The position numbers and the translations under genes are program-made. A DNA stretch of 64,000 nucleotides from assembly GCA_964453335.1 (NCBI GenBank), contig CAYVOK010000003.1, forward strand, positions 123,309-187,308. The letters run 5' to 3'. The notes below the pieces were generated by a model. The model had not been told where the DNA came from, ran no database searches, and worked only from the letters and a program-made list of their open reading frames with translations. This DNA is from VGBO01 sp964453335. GTDB lineage: Bacteria; Actinomycetota; Acidimicrobiia; Acidimicrobiales; CAIXPF01. This document shows, one piece after another, positions 41,564 through 49,710 of this stretch (within the stretch, counting starts at the first letter, position 1; every line of letters starts with the position of its first letter).

Positions 41564-42064
41564 TCACTGCTCGATGACGCGCTCGGTACGGACCCCGACG
41601 CCACGCGCCGTGATCACGAGCTCGCCGTTCTGGTCGCGGTACTCGGTGATGGTCTCGGAGAACATGAGCTTGCCGGAGCGCTTGCCCTCCTTCTCCCACG
41701 TCTTGCCGGGCTTCGTCGTCGCACTGAGGACGTCGCCGGGGCGCAGGTGACGGTGGAAGGTGAAGTGCTGCTCGGCGTGCAGACCGCCCGCCGCAGAGCC
41801 CGAGGACTCGCCTTCCTTCTTCTCGCGCTTGACGCCGGTCGCCTCACGTGCGGAACCGAACCACGGCTGGCCCGGCTTCGGACGCAGGAAGTAGTCCGGG
41901 TCGAACTGGGCGCTCGACTGGGCGAAGGTCGGCGGTGCGATGATCGACCCGACCTCGGTGCCCTTCGCGTACTCGGCGTCCTCGTAGATCGGATTCGTGT
42001 CGCCGATCGACCTCGCGAACATGAGGATGTGCGAGGCCTCGACGGGGAACCGCTCGATGGTCAT
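41564..42064 (-). CDS. HadA/HadC-like non-catalytic dehydratase subunit
   Basis: 166 aa. The N-terminal MaoC-type region FARSIGDTNPIYEDAEYAKG has Tyr in place of the active-site His, which is typical for the substrate-stabilising HadA or HadC subunit. ATVGSIIAPPTFAQ-like segment VGSIIAPPTFAQSSAQFDP and FTFHRHLRPGDVLSATTKPG complete the hotdog. GAGGGGGGT precedes the ATG. It is the first gene of the hadAB-like pair. Confidence 0.83.
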   Translation of the reverse strand: MTIERFPVEASHILMFARSIGDTNPIYEDAEYAKGTEVGSIIAPPTFAQSSAQFDPDYFLRPKPGQPWFGSAREATGVKREKKEGESSGSAAGGLHAEQHFTFHRHLRPGDVLSATTKPGKTWEKEGKRSGKLMFSETITEYRDQNGELVITARGVGVRTERVIEQ

Positions 42065-42168
42065 GTGACCCCCCTCGACGTCCGGTCCGGTCGGACCGGT
42101 TCGCCCGGGGTTCTACCACGCCGTGAGGTGGGCGTGACCGCCCGGACCGTGATCCCTCGGGGCGTCGG

Positions 42169-42174
42169 TAATCT
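42169..42174 (+). promoter_or_regulatory. Leaderless -10 box for the extradiol dioxygenase gene
   Basis: TAATCT lies 6 nt before the GTG at 42181. Confidence 0.55.
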
Positions 42175-42180
42175 CGGCGG

Positions 42181-42951
42181 GTGCGTGCCCCTGCGGTCTT
42201 CATCGGCCACGGCAGCCCGATGAACACGATCGAGTCGAACCGGTGGACCGACGCCTGGCGTGCCTTCGGACGTTCGGTTCCCGCCCCGCGGGCGATCCTC
42301 GCGGTCTCCGCCCACTGGTACGTGAACACCACCGCGGTCACGGCGATGGAACGGCCGCGGACCATCCACGACTTCTACGGGTTCCCCGACGAGTTGTTCG
42401 CGTTCGACTACCCCGCCGCCGGCGATCCGGCGCTCGCCGAGATGGTCGCCGAGCGTTGCGCACCGACCTGGGTCGGCCTCGATCGCGACAGCTGGGGCAT
42501 CGACCACGGCACATGGTCGGTGCTCGCCCACATGTTCCCCGACGCGGACGTGCCCGTCGTGCAGCTCTCCCTCGACGCGACGAAGTCGTTCGAGGAGCAC
42601 ACGGCTCTCGGCGCGCAGCTCGCCTCGCTGCGCGACGACGGCGTGATGATCGTGTGCAGCGGCAACGTCGTGCACCACCTCGGACGCCTCGAGTGGGGCA
42701 ATCCTGGCGGTGCACCGTGGGCGGAGTCCTTCGACGAGGCGGCACGTGCGCTGCTCGCCGAGGCACCCGGCGACCTCGGGCGCCTGCGCGAACGGCCGGA
42801 GTTCTCCGCCGCGGTGCCGACCCCCGACCACTTCCTGCCGCTGCTCTACCTCGGTGGTCTCGCCGCGGCGGAAGGACGCAGTGCGGACCTCCTCGTCGGT
42901 GGCTGCACCTACGGGTCGTTGTCGATGGCGTCCTACGTGCTCGACGCGTGA
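42181..42951 (+). CDS. Class III extradiol ring-cleavage dioxygenase (YgiD/DODA-like)
   Basis: 256 aa. Family blocks: VFIGHGSPMNTIESNRWTDAW with the metal-binding His, ILAVSAHWYVNTTAVTAM with a second His, IHDFYGFPDELFAFDYPA, and SWGIDHGTWSVLAHMFPDADVPVVQLSLD. The fold binds Fe(II) or Zn and opens catechol-type rings such as DOPA. GTG start next to a leaderless promoter. The physiological substrate is unknown; YgiD-like proteins act on DOPA in plants and bacteria. Confidence 0.88.
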   Translation: MRAPAVFIGHGSPMNTIESNRWTDAWRAFGRSVPAPRAILAVSAHWYVNTTAVTAMERPRTIHDFYGFPDELFAFDYPAAGDPALAEMVAERCAPTWVGLDRDSWGIDHGTWSVLAHMFPDADVPVVQLSLDATKSFEEHTALGAQLASLRDDGVMIVCSGNVVHHLGRLEWGNPGGAPWAESFDEAARALLAEAPGDLGRLRERPEFSAAVPTPDHFLPLLYLGGLAAAEGRSADLLVGGCTYGSLSMASYVLDA

Positions 42952-42971
42952 GCTCGCCGCGGCCCGCCGCG

Positions 42972-42977
42972 TAGGGT
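42972..42977 (+). promoter_or_regulatory. Leaderless -10 box for the luciferase-like gene
   Basis: TAGGGT lies 6 nt before the ATG at 42984. Confidence 0.6.
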
Positions 42978-42983
42978 GCCGCC

Positions 42984-44018
42984 ATGGCGCTCCCGCTCCG
43001 CTTCGGTGTCGTGCACGACTTCCGCTGCCCTCCCGGCAGCGACGTGCCGATGCCCCGTGTCTACGCCGAGACCTTCGAACAGATCGCGTTCGCCGAACAG
43101 GTCGGTCTCGAACTGTGCTGGTTCACCGAGCACCACTTCATCGACGACGGCTACCTGCCGAATTTCGTACCGGTCGCCGGCGCTGCGGCAGCCCGCACCA
43201 CACGGATGCGGTTCTCGACCGACATCTGCCTGCTGCCGTTCCGTGACCCGATCCGTCTCGCCGAGGATCTCGCGATCCTCGACAACATCTCCGACGGCCG
43301 GATCGAGCTCGGCGGCGGGATGGGCTACGCGGCGCACGAGTTCGCCGGGTTCGGCGTGCCGCTGTCGCGCCGGGTGTCCCTCACCGAGGAGGTCGTGCAG
43401 ATCCTGCGCCTCGCCTGGCAGGGCGAGCGGTTCTCCTTCCACGGCAAGCGGTTCCACATCGACGACCTGCGGGTCACCCCCGACCCGGTGCAACCCGGCG
43501 GGCCGCCGTTGTGGCTCGCGGCGACGAGCCGAGCCGGGGCGGACCGTGCCGCCCGGTTCGACACCCACCTGCTGCCGCAGGGTGCGACGTCGGACGTGCT
43601 CCGACCGTGGCAGGACGCGCTGCGGGCCGACGGACGGGACCCGGCCGCCTACCGGGTCGGGTTGATCCGGGGTGTGTTCGTCACTGACGACCCCGAACGG
43701 GACTGGCCGCCGGTGAAGGCGGCGGAGGACTACCGACGGCGGGTGTACGGCGGGCTCATCCAGGGCAGCGCCGATCGCGAGCAGATGCGGCGACCGGCAG
43801 GCTCCGACGCCCCGGTACCGCTGAACCCGCTCGCATGGACGGTCGGCGACGTCGACCACTGCGTCGCCGAGCTCACGTCGCTGATGGCCGACCACGGCAT
43901 CACCGATCTCGTCACCTGGGGCGGCCCGCCTGGTCTCCCGCCGTCGGTGATGAACCCGTCGATCGAGCGCTTCGCGACCGAGGTCGTGCCGCGGGTCCGG
44001 GCGGCGCTGGGTCGCTGA
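42984..44018 (+). CDS. LLM-class oxidoreductase (bacterial luciferase-like)
   Basis: 344 aa. FAEQVGLELCWFTEHHFIDDGYLPN is characteristic of the luciferase-alpha branch, as are LLPFRDPIRLAEDLAILDNISDGRIELGGGMGYAAHEFAGFG and PPLWLAATSRAGADRAARF. It is probably FMN- or F420-dependent and oxidises a small substrate. It begins 33 bp after the dioxygenase stop with its own leaderless promoter. Fourth LLM protein in the window. Confidence 0.85.
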   Translation: MALPLRFGVVHDFRCPPGSDVPMPRVYAETFEQIAFAEQVGLELCWFTEHHFIDDGYLPNFVPVAGAAAARTTRMRFSTDICLLPFRDPIRLAEDLAILDNISDGRIELGGGMGYAAHEFAGFGVPLSRRVSLTEEVVQILRLAWQGERFSFHGKRFHIDDLRVTPDPVQPGGPPLWLAATSRAGADRAARFDTHLLPQGATSDVLRPWQDALRADGRDPAAYRVGLIRGVFVTDDPERDWPPVKAAEDYRRRVYGGLIQGSADREQMRRPAGSDAPVPLNPLAWTVGDVDHCVAELTSLMADHGITDLVTWGGPPGLPPSVMNPSIERFATEVVPRVRAALGR

Positions 44019-44080
44019 GCGACACCCACACCCGTTTGGTGCGAGAATGTCCGGGCCGTGACGACCCGGGGGTTCGACGC

Positions 44081-44608
44081 ATGACCGACACCGCATCCGC
44101 ACCGCTGCTCTTCGACGAGAGCGGCATCACCTGGCAGCGCTTCGCGTCGGGGTTCCCGGGGCGGCCGGACGGCACGCACCCCTCCGACGGGCTCGGCCTG
44201 TGGGTGCTCGGCGTCGACCGTTCGACGGAGACGGTCGACATCTTCTTCAGGATGGACCCGTGGGTGCGCTGCCAGCCGCACCGCCATCTCGGTCACACGA
44301 CGACCGTCGTCGTCGCCGGCGAGCAGCACACCTACTCGCTGCAGGACGGCGAGTGGGTCGAGACCGAGGTCCGTCGTCCGGGCTCGTACGCGGTCGTCGA
44401 CGGTGACCACTTCCACCAGGAGGGCGGCGGTCCGGCGGGCGGCATCGTGCACCTGTCGATGCAGGCCGTCGACGGCATGGTGTGGGAGGTCATGGACGAG
44501 CGCGGTGCACCGACCGCGTACGCGACGCTCGACGACTTCGAGCACGTGCTGCACCGCCAGCACGGCGCCGCCGAGGGTCCGCCCCCGTCGCGCCGCTGCA
44601 GCCTCTAA
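44081..44608 (+). CDS. Cupin-fold protein
   Basis: 175 aa. RCQPHRHLGHTTTVVVAGEQHTYSLQDGEWVETEVRRPGSYAVV carries the two-His cupin motif 1, and VDGDHFHQEGGGPAGGIVHLSMQAV motif 2. It may bind a metal; ChrR-like and dioxygenase cupins share this. ATG 44081 is the natural start. It is 62 bp after the luciferase-like gene. Activity unknown. Confidence 0.75.
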   Translation: MTDTASAPLLFDESGITWQRFASGFPGRPDGTHPSDGLGLWVLGVDRSTETVDIFFRMDPWVRCQPHRHLGHTTTVVVAGEQHTYSLQDGEWVETEVRRPGSYAVVDGDHFHQEGGGPAGGIVHLSMQAVDGMVWEVMDERGAPTAYATLDDFEHVLHRQHGAAEGPPPSRRCSL

Positions 44609-44612
44609 GGCC

Positions 44613-45485
44613 TCAGACCGGGCGTTCACCGATCTGGGTGGTGCGCTCCATGTACCGACCGTGCCCGTCGGGATAGTCGGCGATCGCATAGTGCATCGTC
44701 ATCCGGTTGTCCCAGATGACGAGATCGCCGACCTGCCACACATGGCGGTAGACGACCTCGGGTCGGGTCATGTGCTCGTAGAGGAACCCCAGCACGGCGC
44801 GTGACTCGGCCGGTTCGAGGCCCTCGACGGCGGCGGTGAACCCGGGGTTCACGTAGAGCGACTTGCGGCCGGTGAGCGGGTGCGTGCGCACCACCGGGTG
44901 GCTGTTGCGGGTCCGGCCACCGTCACGCTCGGCCTTCGACTCGTGCGTCCACCCGACCGACGCGACCGCGAAGTCGTGGACGGCCCGCTTGTCGGCGAGG
45001 AACGCCCGCATCGCTGGCGACAGGTCGTCGTACGCGGCTGCGGTGTTCGCGAACATCGTGTCGCCGCCGAAGGGTGGGATCTCGACCGCGTGGAGCAATG
45101 ACGCCCCCGCGGGTCGCGGCAGGAACGACACGTCGGAATGCCAGTACGTGCCGGCGCGACGTCTTCCGAGTGGTTCCCCGTCGGCCCCGGTCTTGTTCGA
45201 CACCCGGTAGATCTGCGGCCACTCCGGGTGCATGTAGCGGTCGACGGTGTCGACGAGCGGTTCCGTGTCGGGATCGCCGAAGATCTCCCCGAATCGACGG
45301 GTGAACACGACCTGTTCGGCGGAGGACATCGGCTGGTCACGCAGGACGAGCAACCCGTCGGCCTCCTGCCAGAGCCGCAGGAGCACGGTGAACCCGGCGT
45401 CGTCGAGGGTTCGGGCATCGACGCCCCGTAGCTCGGCGCCGAGCGCTGGTGACATGCGACGGGCCGCAGGCAGGTTCCTGGTCAT
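44613..45485 (-). CDS. TauD/TfdA-family Fe(II)/2-oxoglutarate dioxygenase
   Basis: 290 aa. The metal triad is seen in AGTYWHSDVSFLPRPA (His, Asp) and WDNRMTMHYAIADYPD (His), and YMERTTQIGER provides the 2-oxoglutarate Arg. Members hydroxylate taurine, 2,4-D or alkyl sulfates using O2 and 2-oxoglutarate. ATG with GAAGGGAAGGACG upstream. It is convergent with the cupin gene. Exact substrate not inferable. Confidence 0.88.
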   Translation of the reverse strand: MTRNLPAARRMSPALGAELRGVDARTLDDAGFTVLLRLWQEADGLLVLRDQPMSSAEQVVFTRRFGEIFGDPDTEPLVDTVDRYMHPEWPQIYRVSNKTGADGEPLGRRRAGTYWHSDVSFLPRPAGASLLHAVEIPPFGGDTMFANTAAAYDDLSPAMRAFLADKRAVHDFAVASVGWTHESKAERDGGRTRNSHPVVRTHPLTGRKSLYVNPGFTAAVEGLEPAESRAVLGFLYEHMTRPEVVYRHVWQVGDLVIWDNRMTMHYAIADYPDGHGRYMERTTQIGERPV

Positions 45486-45525
45486 ACGTCCTTCCCTTCC
45501 GACGGGGTGATCGTGGCCGGGCCGG

Positions 45526-46656
45526 TCAGGCGACGGCGGCCTGCGCTGCGGCGACGAGCGTGGCGCTGCGTTCGTCGCCGACGGTCGTCTCCCGCATCTT
45601 GTTCATCACGAACGCGACGGTGAGTTCACGGTCGAGGTCGTTGACGACCACCGAGCCACCCCAGCCGCCCCAGAAGCACGCCCGGTCGCCGATCGGCAGC
45701 ACGAGACCGGGCGACGACAGCGCCCAACCCATGCCGAACCGGTACCGGTCACCGAGGACGAGGTCGTCGCCGTCGGACTGGGTCTCGAGGATCCGGTTCG
45801 CCGCGTTGCGCGACAGCAGCGAGACCCCTTCGACGACCGGTGTCGACACGACCGCCTGACACAGCGCGACCGAGCGGGCGTTGCCGTGACCGTTCGCAGC
45901 GGGGATCTCGGCCGTGCGCCAGGCGTCCTCCCAGCTCTGCTCGGCCCCGAAACGCGGGTTGGTCATCGTGCGCACGAGCATCGGCGGCATCACGTCGGGC
46001 CGCTTCGGCAGCGGCGGCGGGATCACGGGGGCGATCCGACCGAACTCGGCAGGGTCGAGACCGATGTGGAAGTCGGCGTCGAGCGACTCGGTGACCTCTT
46101 CGCGGAACCAGGTGCCGACGCTCGAACCGGTGACGCGTCGCACGATCTCACCGAGCAGGTAGCCCTGGGTGATGGCGTGGTAGCCCGACGCCGTGCCCGG
46201 CTCCCACCACGGGGCCTGCCGGGCGAGCTTCGCGCACGACCCGTCCCAGTCGTACAGGTCCGTCGCCGCCTGCTTCTCCTCCCAGCCCGACAGGCCGGCG
46301 GTGTGCCCGAGCGCATGGCGGACGAGCACGCCTTCCTTGCCGTTCGCGGCGAATTCCGGCCAGTACGTGGCGATCGGGGCGTCGAGGTCGACCTGCCCAC
46401 GGTCGGCGAGGATGTGCACGGCGAGCGACGACATCGTCTTCGTCGTCGAGAACACGTTCGTGATCGTGTCCCGCTCCCACGGGGTCGTGCGCTCCTCGTC
46501 GACGAAGCCGCCCCACAGGTCGACGACGAGATGGCCACGGTGCACCACTGCGACCGACGCGCCGACGTCGAGGCCCGAGGCGAAATTCGCTGCGAACGCA
46601 TCGCGCACGGCGGTGAACCGCCGGTCGCAGGTGCCGTCGAGTGGTGTGTCGCTCAT
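45526..46656 (-). CDS. Serine hydrolase of the beta-lactamase/esterase family
   Basis: 376 aa. The S-x-x-K motif is VFSTTKTMSSLAVH, with the Tyr motif in the SGYHAITQGYLLGE region and FWGGWGGSVVVNDLDRELTVAFVMNKM near the third motif. Members are esterases (EstB-like), DD-peptidases or lactonases; lactam hydrolysis is not implied. ATG overlaps the haloalkane dehalogenase stop (ATGA). Third gene of the hxlR operon. Confidence 0.85.
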   Translation of the reverse strand: MSDTPLDGTCDRRFTAVRDAFAANFASGLDVGASVAVVHRGHLVVDLWGGFVDEERTTPWERDTITNVFSTTKTMSSLAVHILADRGQVDLDAPIATYWPEFAANGKEGVLVRHALGHTAGLSGWEEKQAATDLYDWDGSCAKLARQAPWWEPGTASGYHAITQGYLLGEIVRRVTGSSVGTWFREEVTESLDADFHIGLDPAEFGRIAPVIPPPLPKRPDVMPPMLVRTMTNPRFGAEQSWEDAWRTAEIPAANGHGNARSVALCQAVVSTPVVEGVSLLSRNAANRILETQSDGDDLVLGDRYRFGMGWALSSPGLVLPIGDRACFWGGWGGSVVVNDLDRELTVAFVMNKMRETTVGDERSATLVAAAQAAVA

Positions 46657-47543
46657 GGCCGCACCGTAGTGGTGATCCACTCGGCGATGGCGGTGCCGAT
46701 CTCGTCGGGGCTGTCCTCCTGCAGGAAGTGGTTCCCCGCAACCGTCACCTCGCGCTGGTTGGGCCAGGTCCGGCAGAACTCGAGCGCGGCGCCCTTGAGG
46801 ATTGCGCCGGGTTCGGCGTCGACGAGCAACTTCGGGACGGTGCTGGCGCTGAGCCATGCGGCGTAGTCGGCAGCGATCGCGACGACGTCGGCCGGTTCAC
46901 CCTCGATCGGGATCTGCCGGGGCCAGGTGAGCGTGGGCCGCCGGTCCTCGCCGGGCTCGAGGAACGGCCGGCGGTATTCGGCCATCTCGGCGTCGTCGAG
47001 CGGGCGGATGATCGACCCTGGCAGCACCCGTTCGACGAAGACGTTCTTGTCGAGCACCATCGCCTCGCCGGCCGGCGAGCGGAAGCCCTGGAACACGCCG
47101 CGTGCGGCCTCGGGCCATTCCGCCCAGGTGACCGGCCGCACGATGGCTTCCATGTAGGCGATACCGGCGACGGCGTCCCGATGGCGGTTGGCCCAGTCGA
47201 ACCCGAGCGCCGAACCCCAGTCGTGCACGACGAGCACGACCCGCTCGGTGACCCCCAGCTGCGCGAGCAGGCCGTCGAGGTACCGGCGGTGTTCGACGAA
47301 CCGGTACGAGTCCGGACCGGGGTCGGGGAGCTTGTCGGAGTCGCCCATGCCGATCAGATCCGGCACGATGCAGCGGCCCAGGTCCTGCAGGTGCGGGATG
47401 ACGTTCCGCCACAGGTACGACGACGTCGGGTTGCCGTGCAGGAGGACGATCGGGTCGCCCGCACCGACCTCGACGTAGGCCATCGAACGGCCGTGCACGG
47501 TGACCTTCTTCTTGTCGAAGGGGAACGCTGCGGAGATGGGCAC
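46653..47543 (-). CDS. dhaA: Haloalkane dehalogenase (DhaA/LinB-like, subfamily II)
   Basis: 296 aa alpha/beta hydrolase. The nucleophile Asp is in LVVHDWGSALGFDWANRH, with Trp beside it; HGNPTSSYLWRNVIPHL has the halide-stabilising Asn; MEAIVRPVTWAEWP has the acid Glu as in DhaA; and the base His is in VAGNHFLQEDSPDE. It converts alkyl halides to alcohol plus halide. GTG start with AAGGAG upstream. It follows the HxlR-type regulator by 14 bp, suggesting inducible expression. Confidence 0.9.
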   Translation of the reverse strand: MPISAAFPFDKKKVTVHGRSMAYVEVGAGDPIVLLHGNPTSSYLWRNVIPHLQDLGRCIVPDLIGMGDSDKLPDPGPDSYRFVEHRRYLDGLLAQLGVTERVVLVVHDWGSALGFDWANRHRDAVAGIAYMEAIVRPVTWAEWPEAARGVFQGFRSPAGEAMVLDKNVFVERVLPGSIIRPLDDAEMAEYRRPFLEPGEDRRPTLTWPRQIPIEGEPADVVAIAADYAAWLSASTVPKLLVDAEPGAILKGAALEFCRTWPNQREVTVAGNHFLQEDSPDEIGTAIAEWITTTVRP

Positions 47544-47557
47544 GGGGTGACTCCTTG

Positions 47558-48016
47558 TCAGTCGATACGGGACGGATCGTCGGTGCGTCGGCGGCGGGTG
47601 GCGGCGAGGTCGAGCGGTCGGCGGGTGTTCCCGTCGATCACGGCCGGTTCGATGCGCTCACCGGTGCATCGGTCGTACATCTCGATGGCGGGCGGCTCGT
47701 CGGACAACCAGCGGTCGCCGAACTGCCACATGACGCCGAGCACGTCCCAGAGGGCACGACCCTTGTCGGTGAGCTCGAAGTCGTACCGGGGTGGGTGGTC
47801 CTGGTAGCGGCGCCGTTCGACGACGCCCACCTCGACGAGTCGGGCGAGGCGCTGCGTGAGCACGCTGCGGTTGATCTCGAGCGCCTGCTGGATGTCGTTG
47901 AAGCGGCGCTTCCCGAGCAGGAGTTCGCGCAGCACCAGCGGCATCCACCAGTCGCCCAGAAGGTCGGCGGTGCGGGCGATCGGGCACGGGTGATCGTCGA
48001 ACCGGGTGCGTCGCAT
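47558..48016 (-). CDS. HxlR-family transcriptional regulator
   Basis: 152 aa winged helix. CPIARTADLLGDWWMPLVLRELLLGKRRFNDIQQAL is the HxlR start, and INRSVLTQRLARLVEVGVVERRRYQDHPPRYDFELTDKGRALWDVL the recognition helix and wing. Members sense small molecules, often aldehydes or quinones, and regulate adjacent catabolic genes. ATG with GGAGGAG upstream. A 33-bp inverted repeat operator lies upstream, between it and the divergent nitroreductase fusion gene. Confidence 0.88.
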   Translation of the reverse strand: MRRTRFDDHPCPIARTADLLGDWWMPLVLRELLLGKRRFNDIQQALEINRSVLTQRLARLVEVGVVERRRYQDHPPRYDFELTDKGRALWDVLGVMWQFGDRWLSDEPPAIEMYDRCTGERIEPAVIDGNTRRPLDLAATRRRRTDDPSRID

Positions 48017-48071
48017 CGTCCTGACTCCTCCATCGACCTGGCGGCTCGACGCCGCGCGCAGTCTCGCCGCG

Positions 48072-48104
48072 CCCGAGTGAGTCCGTCAAATGGACCCACT
48101 CGGG
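48072..48104. promoter_or_regulatory. Probable operator of the HxlR regulator
   Basis: CCCGAGTGAGTCC-N7-GGACCCACTCGGG, 13-bp arms with 12 of 13 matching, in the divergent intergenic region. Its right arm overlaps where the -35 of the TAGCGT promoter (48115-48120) should be, so it can block the nitroreductase gene; its left side is close to the hxlR start. Confidence 0.8.
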
Positions 48105-48114
48105 AATGCGGGGC

Positions 48115-48120
48115 TAGCGT
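48115..48120 (+). promoter_or_regulatory. -10 box of the nitroreductase-SRPBCC gene
   Basis: TAGCGT predicts a start near 48127, giving a 5' UTR of about 38 nt with GAGGA before the ATG at 48165. The operator sits just upstream. Confidence 0.55.
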
Positions 48121-48164
48121 CGCCGCACCGCCCCGTGCACTGCACCGCTCCCCGAGGACTGCTC

Positions 48165-49388
48165 ATGGCAACCGACCACCGGTCCACCATCGACGTCGCG
48201 TCGGTCGACGAAGCGCTCTCGACCACCCGAGCGGTGCGTCGCCGGCTCGATCTCGAACGGCCGGTCGATCACCAGATCATCCTCGACTGCATCGACGTCG
48301 CCGAACAGGCCCCGTCCGGCGGCAACCAGGGCAGCCGGCGCTGGATCGTGGTGCGCGACCAGAAGGTGAAGGAACAACTCGCCGAGATCTACATGTCCTC
48401 GGCAGGAACCTGGATGATCGAACAGCACGAGCGCATCGCCGGCACCGGCCACCCGCAGGAGAAGGTGATGGCCTCCGCCGCGCACCTGGCCCGCCATCTC
48501 GCCGAGGTACCGGTGATCGTCGTCCCGACCATCATCGGCGTCCACGACGGCAGTGGCCGGCCCGGCCTGTTCGACTCGGTGATCCAGTCGGTGTGGAGTT
48601 TCTGCGTGGCGTTGCGCGCCCGTGGGCTGGGCACGGCGTGGACCACCGCCATCCTCTCCCGCCAGGACGACGTGGCGACCCTGTTGGACATCCCCGAGGG
48701 CATGACCCAGATCGCGATGATCCCGGTGGCGTGGACCAGGGGAACCGACTTCAGGCGAGCACCCCGGCATCCCGCCCGCGAGATCACCTACGTCGACGGT
48801 TTCGCCCGCACCTGGGAGCGGGGGCCGGGCGAACAGCCCTGCGTCGCGGACGGGCCCGGCACGGTCGTCGAGGTCGACGTCGACGCGCCGCCGGCACTGG
48901 TGTGGCCGTACGTGACCGACATCGGGTTCGGCGCAGACTTCAGCGAGGAGTTCGTCGGGGCCCGTTGGGCCGACGGGTTCGACGGACCGTCACTCGGCGC
49001 CCGTTTCATCGGCTCGAACACCCACCCGGCGATCGGCGAGTGGGACGTTCCGTGTTTCGTCGACCGCTACGACGAGGGCCGCTCGTTCGGCTGGGTGACC
49101 TCCGACCCCGACGCACCCGGCGCACAGTGGCGGTTCGAGCTCGCCGCCATCGCCGGTGCCACCCGTCTGCGCTACCGCCTCGTGCTCGGCCCCGGACCGT
49201 CGGGGATGACCGCTGCGATCGAGCGGATGCCCGACAAGGAAGCACGCATCATCGATCGTCGGCTCACCGAGCACCGCGCCAACATGCAACGGGTCACAGC
49301 CGCCATCAAGGCGGCGGCAGAAGCCGACGCGCACGCCGCACGTACCGCAACGGGTGACCGTGGCGGCAGTCGCCCGCCGCTGTCCTAG
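48165..49388 (+). CDS. Nitroreductase-SRPBCC fusion protein
   Basis: 407 aa. Residues 10-225 are a nitroreductase-like flavoprotein: TTRAVRRRLDLERPV, VAEQAPSGGNQGSRRWIVVRDQ, SVIQSVWSFCVALRARGLGTAWTT. Residues 245-390 are a START/SRPBCC-type domain: VVEVDVDAPPALVWPYVTDIG, GASFIG-like ARFIGSNTHPAIGEWDVP, and RYRLVLGPGPSGMTAAIERMP. The ATG has GAGGA upstream. Such a fusion suggests a ligand is bound by the C-terminal domain and reduced by the N-terminal one. Substrate unknown; regulation is probably by HxlR. Confidence 0.82.
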   Translation: MATDHRSTIDVASVDEALSTTRAVRRRLDLERPVDHQIILDCIDVAEQAPSGGNQGSRRWIVVRDQKVKEQLAEIYMSSAGTWMIEQHERIAGTGHPQEKVMASAAHLARHLAEVPVIVVPTIIGVHDGSGRPGLFDSVIQSVWSFCVALRARGLGTAWTTAILSRQDDVATLLDIPEGMTQIAMIPVAWTRGTDFRRAPRHPAREITYVDGFARTWERGPGEQPCVADGPGTVVEVDVDAPPALVWPYVTDIGFGADFSEEFVGARWADGFDGPSLGARFIGSNTHPAIGEWDVPCFVDRYDEGRSFGWVTSDPDAPGAQWRFELAAIAGATRLRYRLVLGPGPSGMTAAIERMPDKEARIIDRRLTEHRANMQRVTAAIKAAAEADAHAARTATGDRGGSRPPLS

Positions 49389-49513
49389 CAGTCGGACCGC
49401 CGGCTCAGACGCTCGGCGTAGTTCTTCTTCTCGGCGGCCGTTGCGGTTGCCGCTGGGCGAGGCCGCGCCGCCTCCAGGGCAGCAATGAGCGGATGGTCCA
49501 AATCGATGCTCAC
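49385..49513 (-). CDS. Small ORF of unknown function (42 aa)
   Basis: 42 aa from GTG 49513 with GGGAGG 8 nt upstream. Composition: a hydrophobic N-half (SIDLDHPLIAALEAARPRP) and a basic/acidic C-half (AAEKKNYAERLSRRSDC) predicted helical. The stop overlaps that of the fusion gene. No homologue recognised; it may be a real small protein or the remnant of a larger gene. Confidence 0.45.
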   Translation of the reverse strand: MSIDLDHPLIAALEAARPRPAATATAAEKKNYAERLSRRSDC

Positions 49514-49641
49514 GTCGCCAGCCTCCCACGCCGACAACGGGACTGCTGTTTCCGGCCGACGACAGCCCTAGGACTGGCACAACCGGATCGTGCCGTCGCT
49601 TCTCGTCGTCATGGCCGGGACGATGCCCGCCGCAACGCGCC

Positions 49642-49669
49642 GGTGGGGAGGCGCTGACGCCTCCCCACC
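49642..49669 (-). terminator. Terminator hairpin after nrdJ
   Basis: GGTGGGGAGGCG and CGCCTCCCCACC form a perfect 12-bp stem with CTGA loop. It follows the nrdJ stop by about 40 bp on the minus strand. The 322-bp region 49389-49710 otherwise holds only the small ORF and the second hairpin. Confidence 0.75.
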
Positions 49670-49684
49670 GTGTGGACCCCTGGT

Positions 49685-49702
49685 CGGCCGGTACGGACCG
49701 GC
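49685..49702 (-). terminator. Second hairpin after nrdJ
   Basis: GGCCGGT/ACCGGCC is a 7-bp stem with ACGG loop right after the nrdJ stop; it may be part of a tandem terminator. Confidence 0.5.
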
Positions 49703-49710
49703 CGTCAGCC

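Noticed and set aside
45526..46656. Beta-lactam resistance gene
   Set aside because: The family is mostly esterases and peptidases; no KTG motif or signal peptide typical of a class A or C lactamase.
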